Positions 18,332 to 26,657 of a DNA stretch of 42,720 nt are shown piece by piece. The position numbers were made by a program, and so were the translations under genes. This DNA is from Pseudomonadota bacterium (GTDB lineage Bacteria > Desulfobacterota > Desulfarculia > Desulfarculales > Desulfarculaceae), in assembly GCA_018902755.1 (NCBI GenBank), contig JAHIQI010000034.1:1-42720 (forward strand), in the 5' to 3' direction. The first letter of the stretch is position 1; each line of letters opens with the position of its first letter. The notes beneath the pieces were generated by a model. The model worked only from the letters and a program-made list of their open reading frames with translations, was not told where the DNA came from and made no database searches.

Positions 18332-18347
18332 AGCAAGGCCCGTGCCG
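18332..18347 (-). promoter_or_regulatory. Sigma-54 (-24/-12) promoter of the SDR gene
   Basis: On the minus strand the site reads CGGCACGGGCCTTGCT: GGCAC, exact 5-base spacing, TTGC. It matches the core consensus completely. Its start point would be about 55 bases before the SDR ATG. Confidence 0.72.
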
Positions 18348-18372
18348 CCCTTCCGGGCCAGCCTCGCGTTGA

Positions 18373-18388
18373 AGGCACCTTTTTTGCA
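18373..18388 (+). promoter_or_regulatory. Sigma-54 (-24/-12) promoter of the CoA-transferase gene
   Basis: AGGCACCTTTTTTGCA: GGCAC, five bases, TTGCA, with only the first base of the extended consensus TGGCAC-N5-TTGCA differing. It lies 70 bases before the ATG at 18458 and 25 bases from the divergent site on the other strand. Confidence 0.78.
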
Positions 18389-18457
18389 GTGAGCCTCGTC
18401 TAGAATATCGCCGCCGACGCAGGCGGTCTTCCCCACCCCTGCCAAGGAGGCCGGAGC

Positions 18458-20464
18458 ATGAGTCAGGACAAGGCGCCAATGCCCAACGACCACCCCTTTT
18501 TCGGCGAGCTATCGCCGGTGGGCCGGCCCAAGAACAAGGTGGTCACCCCCCAGGAGGCGGTGGCGCTGATCAAGGACGGGGACACCGTGGCCACCAGCGG
18601 CTTCGTGGGCATCGGCTTTGCCGAGGAGGTGGCCATCGCCTTGGAGGAGCGTTTCCTGGCCAGCGGCACGCCCAGGGACCTGACCCTGCTCTACGCCGCG
18701 GGCCAGGGCGACGGCAAGGAAAAGGGCCTGAACCACCTGGGACACGAGGGCCTGGTGGGCCGGGTGGTGGGCGGCCACTGGGGCCTGGTCCCCAAGCTGC
18801 AAGCCCTTGCCCTACAAAACAAAATCCAGGCTTACAACCTGCCGCAGGGGGTGATAACCCACCTGTACCGGGACATCGCCGCCCACAAGCCGCGCACCAT
18901 AAGCACCGTGGGCCTCAACACCTTCGTGGACCCGCGCCTGGACGGCGGCAAGATCAACCAGATCACCACCGAGGACCTGGTGGAGCTTATGGAGTTCGAT
19001 GGGCGCGAGTACCTGGCCTACAAGACCCTGCCCATCGACGTGGCCATCATCCGGGCCACCACCGCCGACACCGACGGTAACCTGAACATGGAAAAGGAGG
19101 CCCTCACCCTGGAGAGCCTGGCCCTGGCCACGGCGGCCAAGAACTCCGGCGGCCTGGTCATCGCTCAGGTGGAGCGCATCGCCGAACGGGGCACCTTGAA
19201 CGCCCGCCAGGTAAAGATTCCGGGCATCCACGTGGACTGCGTGGTCAAGGCAAGGCCTGAGAACCATTGGCAAACCTTCGCGGAAGTCTACAACCCCTCC
19301 TTCAGCGGCGAGATAAAGGTGCCCAGCCACGCCATCGCCCCCATGCCCTTGGGCCCCCGCAAGATCATCGCCCGGCGGGCTGCCCAGGAGCTTCGGCCCC
19401 ACGACATCGTGAACCTGGGTATCGGCATGCCCGAGGGCGTGGCCAACGTGGCCAACGAGGAGAAAATAATTCAAGCAATCACTTTAACCGCCGAGCCGGG
19501 GGTGGTGGGCGGGGTGCCCGCCGGGGGGCTCAACTTCGGGGCGGCCAGCAACACCGACGCAGTGGTGGACCAACCCTATCAGTTCGATTTTTATCACGGA
19601 GGCGGCCTGGACATCGCCGTTCTGGGGTTGGCCCAGGCCGACCGCCGGGGCAACCTCAACGTCAGCCGCTTCGGCCCCCGCCTGGCCGGGGCCGGCGGAT
19701 TCATCGACATCAGCCAGAACGCCAAAAGAGTTGTGTTCGTAGGCACCTTCACCGCCTGCGGCCTGCGGGTCAGAGTGCGGGACGGGGCCTTGGCCATCGA
19801 AAAGGAAGGCAGCGAGATCAAGTTCGTAAATGAGGTGGAGCACATCACCTATTCCGGCGACTACGCCCAGCGCCTGGGCCAAACGGCCCTGTACGTCACC
19901 GAACGCTGCGTGTTCACCCTGGGGCCGGACGGCCTGGTGCTCAGCGAGATAGCCCCTGGGGTGGACCTGGAGCGCGACATCCTGGCCCACATGGCCTTCA
20001 CCCCGGTCATCTCCCCGGAGCTCAAAACCATGGACCACCGCCTGTTCCGTGACGAGCCCATGGGCCTGGGAGAGGACCTCACCGGCACCCTCAGCCTGGC
20101 CCAGCGCCTCAGCCTAGACGAGAGCCAGAACATTCTGTTCATTGATTTCGATGGTTTGAGCATAAAGAGCAAAGAGGACATCGCCCGAGTACAGCAGACG
20201 GTGGTGTCAGAGGTGGGCCACCTGGGACGCAGGGTGGACGTCATTGTCAACTACGACAACTTCTCCATCGCTCCCGATTTGGTGCCCCCCTACCTGGAGA
20301 TGGTGAAGTATTTGGTCGAACGTTACTACGGCAAAGTTACCCGCTACTCGGCCAACGCCTTCCTGCGCATGCACCTGGGCGACGGCCTGCAAAAGCTCCG
20401 CCTGGAGCCGGGCATGCACCCCAGCGGGGAGCGGGCCCACCAGGCCTTGAGGGGCCACAACTAG
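18458..20464 (+). CDS. Fused class I CoA-transferase (acetate/propionate/3-oxoacid type) with C-terminal extension
   Basis: 668 residues. Both CoA-transferase halves are in one chain, as in YdiF/Pct and SCOT: the alpha-like half (about 28-290) with SGFVGIGFAEE and the beta-like half (about 300-525) with NLGIGMPEGVANVANEE. TAEPGVVGGVPAGG supplies the catalytic glutamate, Glu346, in an E-x-G motif, which forms the glutamyl-CoA thioester. About 130 further residues follow (from MDHRLFRDEP on), ending in NYDNFSIAPDLVPPYLEMV and RYSANAFLRMHLGD; this extension is absent from short YdiF proteins and its role is unknown. The ATG has AAGGAGG upstream. It moves CoA between acyl-CoA and a carboxylate; the acceptor cannot be fixed from sequence. 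A sigma-54 promoter lies 70 bases upstream and the activator gene is convergent just downstream. Confidence 0.87.
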   Translation: MSQDKAPMPNDHPFFGELSPVGRPKNKVVTPQEAVALIKDGDTVATSGFVGIGFAEEVAIALEERFLASGTPRDLTLLYAAGQGDGKEKGLNHLGHEGLVGRVVGGHWGLVPKLQALALQNKIQAYNLPQGVITHLYRDIAAHKPRTISTVGLNTFVDPRLDGGKINQITTEDLVELMEFDGREYLAYKTLPIDVAIIRATTADTDGNLNMEKEALTLESLALATAAKNSGGLVIAQVERIAERGTLNARQVKIPGIHVDCVVKARPENHWQTFAEVYNPSFSGEIKVPSHAIAPMPLGPRKIIARRAAQELRPHDIVNLGIGMPEGVANVANEEKIIQAITLTAEPGVVGGVPAGGLNFGAASNTDAVVDQPYQFDFYHGGGLDIAVLGLAQADRRGNLNVSRFGPRLAGAGGFIDISQNAKRVVFVGTFTACGLRVRVRDGALAIEKEGSEIKFVNEVEHITYSGDYAQRLGQTALYVTERCVFTLGPDGLVLSEIAPGVDLERDILAHMAFTPVISPELKTMDHRLFRDEPMGLGEDLTGTLSLAQRLSLDESQNILFIDFDGLSIKSKEDIARVQQTVVSEVGHLGRRVDVIVNYDNFSIAPDLVPPYLEMVKYLVERYYGKVTRYSANAFLRMHLGDGLQKLRLEPGMHPSGERAHQALRGHN

Positions 20465-20476
20465 CCGCGAAGCACA

Positions 20477-20492
20477 TGTAGCAAATTTGATA
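20477..20492. repeat. Palindrome sharing the TTGATAC motif, between CoA-transferase and activator genes
   Basis: GTAGCAAATTTGATAC is a near-perfect 16-base palindrome (one mismatched pair). Its TTTGATAC half resembles the TTGATACA arms found upstream of the activator gene at 21919-21954. It sits in the 39-base convergent gap. It is possibly a regulator binding site; it is too short for a confident terminator. Confidence 0.4.
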
Positions 20493-20503
20493 CGCCTTGG
20501 AGA

Positions 20504-21907
20504 TCAGGGCCGCAGGGGCAGACCGTACTTCTTCATCTTCTTGTAGAGCAGGGTGCGGTGGATGCCCAAGCGCCGGGCGGCCAGGGCCTTGTTGTAGCCC
20601 ACCTCCTTCAGGGCGATGCGGATGGCGTCCTGCTCGGCCTGGGCCTGGGCGCTCTTGATGGTGGCCCCGCCCTGCTCGGGCTTCTCGCCCGCCTCCCGGT
20701 GCAGATACAGGGGCAAATGGGAGGCGCGGATGGTGTCGCCCTCCAGGTTGAACACGGCCCGCTCCAACACGTTGCTCAGCTCGCGCACGTTGCCCGGCCA
20801 AGCGAAGGAGCGCAGCACCCGCTGGGCCTCGGGGTCCAGATCTATGCCCGCCAAGGCCATCTCCCCGGCCATCTGCCCCAGAAGGTGCCTGGCTATCTCC
20901 AAGATGTCCCCCCGCCGCTCCCGCAGGGGCGGTATGCGCAGGGGGATCACGTTCAGCCGATAGAACAGGTCGCTACGGAAAGCGCGGCCGGCGATCATCT
21001 CCTCCAGGTTCTGGTTGGTGGCCGCCACCACCCGGAAGTCCGAGCGCACCGGCGCGGTGCCCCCCACCCGCTCGAACTCCTTTTCCTCCAGCACTCTCAA
21101 GAGCTTGGGCTGCATCTCCAGGGGCAAGTCGCCGATCTCGTCCAGGAACAGGGTGCCCCGGTGGGCCAGCTCGAACTTGCCCGGCTTGCCCCCGGCGCCC
21201 GCCCCGGTGAAGGCCCCTTTCTCGTAGCCGAACAACTCCGATTCCAGCAAGTCGCGGGGAATGGTGGCGCAATTGATGCGCACGAAGGGGTGCATCTTGC
21301 GGGGGCTGCCCTGGTGGATGGCCTGGGCGAACAGCTCCTTGCCGGTGCCGCTCTCGCCGGTTATGAGCACCGGCAGGTCGTTGGCCGCCGCCTTGAGCGC
21401 CTCCTTCTTAAGGCCTCGCATGGCCCCGCCCCGCCCGATGATGCTCTTGAAGGTATAGCGGGTGGAGCGCAGGTTGATCAGCTCCTGCTCGTAGAGCTTA
21501 ACCTTGGATTCCAGCAGGGAGAGCTTTTTGGCCAGCTTGCCCACGTCACGCACGTCCTTGAACATCACCTGGCCGTACACCGCGATAAGCTTGCCATCCT
21601 GGCGGATGGGGATGCGCTGCACCACCATGCTCTGGCCCTTGATCTTCTGGGGGAAGTTTATCTCCGCCTTGCCGGTCTGAGCCACGATGTGCATGCGGGT
21701 GTTTTCCACCGATTCGGTGCAGTGCCTGCCTATGTACTCCTCGGTGTCCAGGCCCAGGAACTGACCGTAAGGCTTATTGAAATGGGTGATGTTCCCCTGG
21801 GAGTCGGTGACCATGGCCCCGTGGTGGATGCTGTTGAAGATAAGCTCGTACATGCGCACGGCTTCGCGCAGCCGGGTCAGCTCCCGCTCCCTGCTCTCCT
21901 GGTCCAT
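20504..21907 (-). CDS. Sigma-54-dependent PAS-AAA+-Fis transcriptional activator
   Basis: 467 residues without a receiver domain: N-terminal PAS domain (about 20-125: GAMVTDSQGNITHFNKPY), a short coiled coil (about 128-147), an AAA+ sigma-54 interaction domain (about 155-385: GESGTGKELF, GAFTGA loop, FLDEIGDLP, RSDLFYRLNVIPLRIPPLRER) and a Fis-type HTH at the end (YNKALAARRLGIHRTLLYKK). It senses a ligand or metabolite directly through PAS instead of through a kinase. Its position next to a gene pair with consensus sigma-54 promoters makes it the likely activator of the SDR and CoA-transferase genes. The ATG at 21907 has GGAGGGTCC just before it, and an inverted repeat lies 12-47 bases upstream. 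Confidence 0.93.
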   Translation of the reverse strand: MDQESRERELTRLREAVRMYELIFNSIHHGAMVTDSQGNITHFNKPYGQFLGLDTEEYIGRHCTESVENTRMHIVAQTGKAEINFPQKIKGQSMVVQRIPIRQDGKLIAVYGQVMFKDVRDVGKLAKKLSLLESKVKLYEQELINLRSTRYTFKSIIGRGGAMRGLKKEALKAAANDLPVLITGESGTGKELFAQAIHQGSPRKMHPFVRINCATIPRDLLESELFGYEKGAFTGAGAGGKPGKFELAHRGTLFLDEIGDLPLEMQPKLLRVLEEKEFERVGGTAPVRSDFRVVAATNQNLEEMIAGRAFRSDLFYRLNVIPLRIPPLRERRGDILEIARHLLGQMAGEMALAGIDLDPEAQRVLRSFAWPGNVRELSNVLERAVFNLEGDTIRASHLPLYLHREAGEKPEQGGATIKSAQAQAEQDAIRIALKEVGYNKALAARRLGIHRTLLYKKMKKYGLPLRP

Positions 21908-21918
21908 GGACCCTCCGG

Positions 21919-21954
21919 TGTATCAACAGGTCTACATGTATACCCATTGATACA
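21919..21954. promoter_or_regulatory. Inverted repeat upstream of the sigma-54 activator gene
   Basis: TGTATCAA (21919-21926) and TTGATACA (21947-21954) are perfect 8-base inverted repeats separated by 20 bases. The centre holds smaller palindromes (ACATGT, GTATAC). It lies just upstream of the start codon in an otherwise unremarkable gap, as expected for an operator or activator site. Confidence 0.5.
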
Positions 21955-22002
21955 CTTTTCCGGGCTTCCGGGTCCAGCTTTTTGGGCGGATAGAGCGCTT
22001 TT

Positions 22003-24033
22003 TCAGGGCGCGGGAGCCACCTCCACCTGATTGCAGTGGAAGGCGCTGGAGCCGCCCAGGTCGGCCAGGGCCTGGGAGGTCAGGTGGTTGATGCCCCTGC
22101 CGCCAGGGGTGTGGGCGCCCCAGTAGAGGCCCTCGGCCACGGTTACTCCGGGCAGCACCGCGTCGCTAACCTGGGCACTGAGCAGGCACTCGCCCCTGGC
22201 GTTGAACACCCGGACCAGGCCGCCGTCCACTATGCCCCGCGCCGCCGCGTCCAGGGGATGCAGGATCAGCGTCGCATCTCCCGCCTTTTCCCGCTGAACC
22301 GAGACCTCGTTGAAGGTGGAGTTCAAAAACCGCTTGCACGGCGGGGTGATCAGTTGCAGAGGATAGGCTCCGCCGTGGTCATCGTCCCGGCTGGGCTCGC
22401 CGCTGGGCAAGGGGTCCAGGCCCAGGGCGGCAATGTCCTCGGAGTAGAACTCCACCTTGCCCGAGTGGGTGAGGAACCCCCGCGAATAGGGGTTGGCCGG
22501 GATGTTGGCTTTCAAGGGGCGGCAGGGGGACAGGCTCTCCAGGGTGATGCCCTCCAGGCAGGGCGAACCGCCGCCCAGCAGCCAGGCAATGTGCTGCTCT
22601 TCGTCGGCCGCGAACACCTCCTCGCTGAAACCCATGCGCCCGGCCATCTCCTGGAATACCGACAGCAACGAGCGGCACTGGCCCACCGGGTCGATCACCG
22701 GCCTGGCCATCTGCACCCAGCGATGGCCATAGGCGGTGTAGAGGTCGGTCATCTCCAGGGAGCTTGCCGCCGGCAACACCAGGTCGGCCCAGCGGGCGGT
22801 CTCGGTGAGGAACATCTCCTGGCACACCAGGAACAGGTCCTCCCGGGCCAAACCCCTGAGCACCGCCGAGGTGTCCGGGGCCACCACCGCCGGGTTGGAC
22901 AGATACACCCACATCAGGTTGATGGGCCGGGAAGCCTCCGGGGACAGGGCCGCGCCCAACTCCACCATATTCACCGTGGGGGTGCCCGCCGGGCAAAGCT
23001 CTTCCGAGTTGAGGCGGCTGGGGTCCAGGCAGGAGCCCGCCCCGGTGCTGCGCAGGATTCCCCCGCCGGGGCGCTCGAAAGCCCCCACCAGGGCGGGCAA
23101 CAGGGCGATGGTGCGCATGGCCATGCCCCCCTTTAGCTGGCGGGCGGGCCCCCAGCCGGTGCGGATGAAGGGGGCCTTGGCCTGGCCGTAGGCCCGGCCC
23201 AGCTCCACGATCCGCTCGGCGGGCACCCCGGTGATCTCCGCCACCCGCTCCGGCGGGTACTGGGCGGCCCGCTCGGCCAGATCGGCGAAGCCCAGGGTGT
23301 GGGCCCGGATGAACTCGTGATCCAGCATGTCCTCGCCGATCAGCACCTGCATCAGGCCCAGGGCCAGGGCCGCGTCGCTGCCTGGCCGCAGCTTTAGGTG
23401 CAGGTCGGCCTTGGCGGCGGTGGCGTTGGCGTAGGGGTCGATCACCACCAGCCTGGCGCCGCGCTTGACCGCCTCCTGGAACCAGGGCCAGGCGTGCAGG
23501 TTGGTGCTCAGGGTGTTGCTGCCCCAGATGATGATCAGGTCGGAGTGGCGGCTCTGGCTCAGGTCGGTGCTGGGCCCGGAGCCCAGGCTGTAGGCGTAGC
23601 CAGCCGAGGCGGTGGCGCTGCAAATGGTGCGCCCCAGCTTGGTGGCCCCCAGCTTGTGGAAAAAGGCGTGGCCCGAGCCCCGCTGCACGTGGCCCATGTG
23701 CCCGGCGTAGGAATAAGGAAGGATGGAGGCGGGGCCGTGTATCGCGGCCGTATCGCCCAGCTTGCGGGCGGCCAGGCTCAGAGCCTCGTCCCAGGTTATC
23801 TCCTTGAACTGCCCCGAGCCCTTGGGGCCGGTGCGCAGCAGCGGCGCGGTGAGCCGCTGGTGATGATGCACCCTGGCGGGGTACTGGGCCATCTTCTGGC
23901 AGATGAAGCCCTGGGTGAAGGGGTGATCCGGATCGCCCTTTACCGCGTTGGCCCTGCCCCCTTCCACCCGCACCAGAAGGCCGCAGGTGTCGGGGCAGTC
24001 AAAGGGGCAAACACTGGGTCGCCAATTATCCAT
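22003..24033 (-). CDS. Molybdopterin oxidoreductase (DMSO reductase superfamily), catalytic subunit without partners
   Basis: 676-residue bis-MGD enzyme. The N-terminal VCPFDCPDTCGLL plus GFICQK (Cys9, Cys13, Cys17 and a Cys near 45) forms a 4Fe-4S site. TWDEAL, IIIWGSNTLSTNLH and YANATAAKADLHLKLRPGSD are cofactor-binding segments, and the C-terminal molybdopterin-dinucleotide-binding domain begins near residue 560. No Tat signal is visible, so it is probably cytoplasmic. Neither an electron-transfer subunit nor a membrane anchor is adjacent. Its class (formate dehydrogenase-like, acetylene hydratase-like or another) cannot be settled without identifying the Mo ligand. ATG 24033 has AAAGGA about 9 bases upstream. 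Confidence 0.85.
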   Translation of the reverse strand: MDNWRPSVCPFDCPDTCGLLVRVEGGRANAVKGDPDHPFTQGFICQKMAQYPARVHHHQRLTAPLLRTGPKGSGQFKEITWDEALSLAARKLGDTAAIHGPASILPYSYAGHMGHVQRGSGHAFFHKLGATKLGRTICSATASAGYAYSLGSGPSTDLSQSRHSDLIIIWGSNTLSTNLHAWPWFQEAVKRGARLVVIDPYANATAAKADLHLKLRPGSDAALALGLMQVLIGEDMLDHEFIRAHTLGFADLAERAAQYPPERVAEITGVPAERIVELGRAYGQAKAPFIRTGWGPARQLKGGMAMRTIALLPALVGAFERPGGGILRSTGAGSCLDPSRLNSEELCPAGTPTVNMVELGAALSPEASRPINLMWVYLSNPAVVAPDTSAVLRGLAREDLFLVCQEMFLTETARWADLVLPAASSLEMTDLYTAYGHRWVQMARPVIDPVGQCRSLLSVFQEMAGRMGFSEEVFAADEEQHIAWLLGGGSPCLEGITLESLSPCRPLKANIPANPYSRGFLTHSGKVEFYSEDIAALGLDPLPSGEPSRDDDHGGAYPLQLITPPCKRFLNSTFNEVSVQREKAGDATLILHPLDAAARGIVDGGLVRVFNARGECLLSAQVSDAVLPGVTVAEGLYWGAHTPGGRGINHLTSQALADLGGSSAFHCNQVEVAPAP

Positions 24034-24296
24034 CCCTGAATCCTTTCGCCGCCGATATCCCTCTGGGTTGGGCCCTCAGGGCCGTCTATCAATATAACCC
24101 AATAACCCACCTGGCTTTGCCGAAACAAAACCACGCCGGGTCCGCCCGCGGAGACGTCGCCCGGTTTGTCGGAAAAATGCAATACGGCCTCCATCCAATC
24201 GTCATCTGGGCGGCCTAGAAATAACCAAGCCAAGGAGGGGCTACCCATAGGCCCTTCCACGTGACGCCAACAACGCCCGGCCTGGAGGAAATGCTC

Positions 24297-26123
24297 ATGT
24301 CACCAACCAGCGCGGAAGGTATTTTCCGGCCCGCCTTCAACTGGCCCCGGCCAGTGCCCGGCCCGGTGGCCGACAAGATGGGCGCGGCCATCAGCCGCCT
24401 GTTCTACCTGGCCCGCCTGGAGTCCATCTACCGCCAGATCAACCACACCCAGGAGGGCCAGCTGGCCTTCATCGACGCGCTGCTGAAGCAAATGGGAGTG
24501 GGCTGGCGGGTCTCTCCCCTGGAGCTGGAGCGGGTGCCGTCCAAGGGCTCGTTGGTGGTGGTGGCCAACCACCCCTACGGCGCCTTGGAGGGCCTCATCC
24601 TGGCCCGCCTTCTCCTGGCGGTGCGCCCGGACGTGAAGGTGATGGCCAACTACATGCTCAGCCGGGTGCCCGAGTTGCGCGATTTGTTTTTGCTGGTGGA
24701 CCCCTTCTCCTCCAACCGGGCGGTGGAGCAGAACTTCCGCCCCCTGCGCGACGCGGTGCGCTGGCTGGAGCAGGGCGGGATGCTGGTGGTGTTCCCGGCC
24801 GGGGAGGTCTCCAGCCTGGCCTGGCGGCGCTGGCGGGTGGAAGACCCCTCCTGGAGCCCCATGGCCGCGGGCATGGCCCGCCGGGCCAAGGCGAAGGTTT
24901 TGCCGGTGTTCTTCCCCGGCCGCAACAGCGTGCTGTTCCAGCTGGCCGGGCTGGCCCACCCCCGCTTGCGCACCGCCCTGCTGCCCCGGGAGTTGGTCAA
25001 CAAGATCGGCAGCGAGATAAACCTGCGCATCGGCTCGCCCATCCCCTACAAGCGCCTGGCCGCCCGGGGCAGCGCCCGGGAGGCCACGGCCTATCTCCGG
25101 CGGCGGGTCTACCTTTTGGGCGCGGTGAAGGGCCACCGGCCCGACGACCCGCCCGAGCCCCCCGCCGGGCTCATGCCCCGCCCGGCCCTGAGCCGGCGCT
25201 GGTCCGCCGCCGCCGAGGTGGAGCGCCTGCCCCAGCGGCAAAAGCTCATCACCAGCGGTGAGTTCACCGTGCTCTACGCCCGGCGGGAGCAAGCCCCCCA
25301 CCTGCTGGACGAAGTGGGCCGGGTGCGCGAGCTGAGCTTCCGCCAAGTGGGCGAAGGCACCGGCCGGCAACGGGACCTGGACCGCTACGACGACCACTAC
25401 CTGCACCTGTGCCTGTGGAACCACCAGGAGCAGGAGCTGGCCGGAGGCTATCGCCTGGGCCTGGTGGACGAGATCCTGGCCCGGCAGGGCGTGCGCGGGC
25501 TCTACACCAGCACCCTGTTCGACTACGACTCGGAGTTCTTCGCCCGCTGCACTCCGGCCATCGAGTTGGGCCGCTCCTTCCTGGACCCCAGGTACCAGCG
25601 CTCCTACTCCGGCCTCTTGCTGCTGTGGAAGGGTATCGGCCGCCTCATCGCCGCCATGCCCCGCTACCGCTACATCCTGGGGCCGGTGAGCATATCCAAT
25701 CTTTACAACCCCTTGTCCCGCCGCCTTATCCAGGAGTTCCTGGACCGCCACTTCGCCTCCCCCCTGGCCGGCCTGGCCGCGCCGCGCCGCCCGCCCCAGT
25801 GGCCCCGCCCGGCTGCCGGGCGTCCCCAGGAGACCCTGATAGGGGTGGAGGACCTGGAAGAACTGTCGGAGATGATCAGCGACATAGAGCCCAGCGGCTG
25901 GGGCCTGCCCATCCTCATCAAGCAGTACACCAAGCTGGCGGCCAAGGCCGTGGCCTGGAACGTGGACCCAGCCTTCGGCAACGCCCTGGATTGCCTCATG
26001 GCCGCCGACCTCCTGGAAGCCGACCGCAAGTACATGTCCCGCTACCTGGGACCCGAAGGCGAGGCGGCTTACCACCGCAGGCACCTGGGCGAGGAGTTCC
26101 CGGCCCTGTCCCGCTGCGCCTGA
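24297..26123 (+). CDS. Two-domain acyltransferase, OlsF-like (PlsC domain + OlsB/hemolysin-like GNAT domain)
   Basis: 608 residues. The N-terminal half is a PlsC-type lysophospholipid acyltransferase domain: NHPYG (91-95, an H-x4 type catalytic motif with Gly in place of Asp), VDPFSSN and FPAGE (166-170). The C-terminal half (about 320-520) resembles OlsB/hemolysin-like acyl-ACP N-acyltransferases: FTVLYARRE, VGRVRELSFRQVGEGTGR, DRYDDHYLHL, ELGRSFLDPRYQ, LGPVSISNLY. This order, O-acyltransferase then N-acyltransferase, is that of bifunctional ornithine-lipid synthase OlsF. The start at 24297 is chosen because GGAGG lies 8 bases before it; the GTG at 24261 has no ribosome site. Monocistronic, with a terminator after it. 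Ornithine or another amino lipid is inferred; the acyl acceptor is not proven. Confidence 0.78.
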   Translation: MSPTSAEGIFRPAFNWPRPVPGPVADKMGAAISRLFYLARLESIYRQINHTQEGQLAFIDALLKQMGVGWRVSPLELERVPSKGSLVVVANHPYGALEGLILARLLLAVRPDVKVMANYMLSRVPELRDLFLLVDPFSSNRAVEQNFRPLRDAVRWLEQGGMLVVFPAGEVSSLAWRRWRVEDPSWSPMAAGMARRAKAKVLPVFFPGRNSVLFQLAGLAHPRLRTALLPRELVNKIGSEINLRIGSPIPYKRLAARGSAREATAYLRRRVYLLGAVKGHRPDDPPEPPAGLMPRPALSRRWSAAAEVERLPQRQKLITSGEFTVLYARREQAPHLLDEVGRVRELSFRQVGEGTGRQRDLDRYDDHYLHLCLWNHQEQELAGGYRLGLVDEILARQGVRGLYTSTLFDYDSEFFARCTPAIELGRSFLDPRYQRSYSGLLLLWKGIGRLIAAMPRYRYILGPVSISNLYNPLSRRLIQEFLDRHFASPLAGLAAPRRPPQWPRPAAGRPQETLIGVEDLEELSEMISDIEPSGWGLPILIKQYTKLAAKAVAWNVDPAFGNALDCLMAADLLEADRKYMSRYLGPEGEAAYHRRHLGEEFPALSRCA

Positions 26124-26152
26124 GAGCCGGGCCCCGAAGCCCCTCAAAAGAT

Positions 26153-26176
26153 GCCGCCACTGCCCCCAGTGGCGGC
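26153..26176 (+). terminator. Terminator of the OlsF-like gene
   Basis: GCCGCCACTG (26153-26162) pairs perfectly with CAGTGGCGGC (26167-26176) around a CCCC loop. The following sequence is only moderately T-rich. Confidence 0.75.
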
Positions 26177-26188
26177 CTTACTTTGGCC

Positions 26189-26218
26189 TTGACACAAATG
26201 GTGTAACTTTATTATCAT
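26189..26218 (+). promoter_or_regulatory. Sigma-70-type promoter of the liv operon, with possible operator
   Basis: TTGACA (26189-26194, 6/6), an 18-base spacer and TATCAT (26213-26218, 5/6). An ACAC-N5-GTGT inverted repeat (26192-26204) overlaps the -35 box and could bind a regulator. The leader to livH would be about 430 bases. Confidence 0.6.
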
Positions 26219-26657
26219 AATTTAAGAAACGTTGGTTTCGCAATATGAAACTAACTAAGGGCAGCTAAAACACTACTTGGTTCTTCGCGCTCCGCCGGCG
26301 CCATTTAATCAACCCAACCAGCACGTTGCCGGCTTCACACCTCGTTCTACGCTGTTTTCCTCCATTGCCCTGGACGTTGGCCGCCTCCGCCGCTTGCGCC
26401 GCCGTCCCTGCCTGCTTTAGAAAAAAACCGCACTATTCACCAAGTGAATACATTGCGGAGTTTGGAATATTCGGCGGGCCCGTTCCCACCGTGTCATCGA
26501 ACGTCGGTATAGGCGCGCGCCCAGGGCGGCGGCCCGCCCCAAGCGAGCCATCCTCCCTGCGCCTAGCGAGTCCCCTGACACCCGCGGGAATTCCATGGAC
26601 ACGGCCGGGGCGGCTGCGGCCCGGCTCAAGTGACACCTTTAGATTGCGGCGGCATTG

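Larger units (their letters stand above)
26124..26657. other. Long intergenic region and liv operon leader
   Basis: About 530 bases without a supportable gene. It contains the terminator of the acyltransferase gene, a good sigma-70-type promoter (26189-26218) and then about 430 bases of probable leader. A hairpin lies at 26428-26458: CCGCA/TGCGG and, inside, TATTCAC/GTGAATA around a 3-base loop. A 110-codon open frame crosses it but has no family resemblance or ribosome site. Confidence 0.55.

Noticed and set aside
24261..24296. Upstream GTG start for the acyltransferase
   Set aside because: No ribosome site; GGAGG sits 8 bases before the ATG at 24297.
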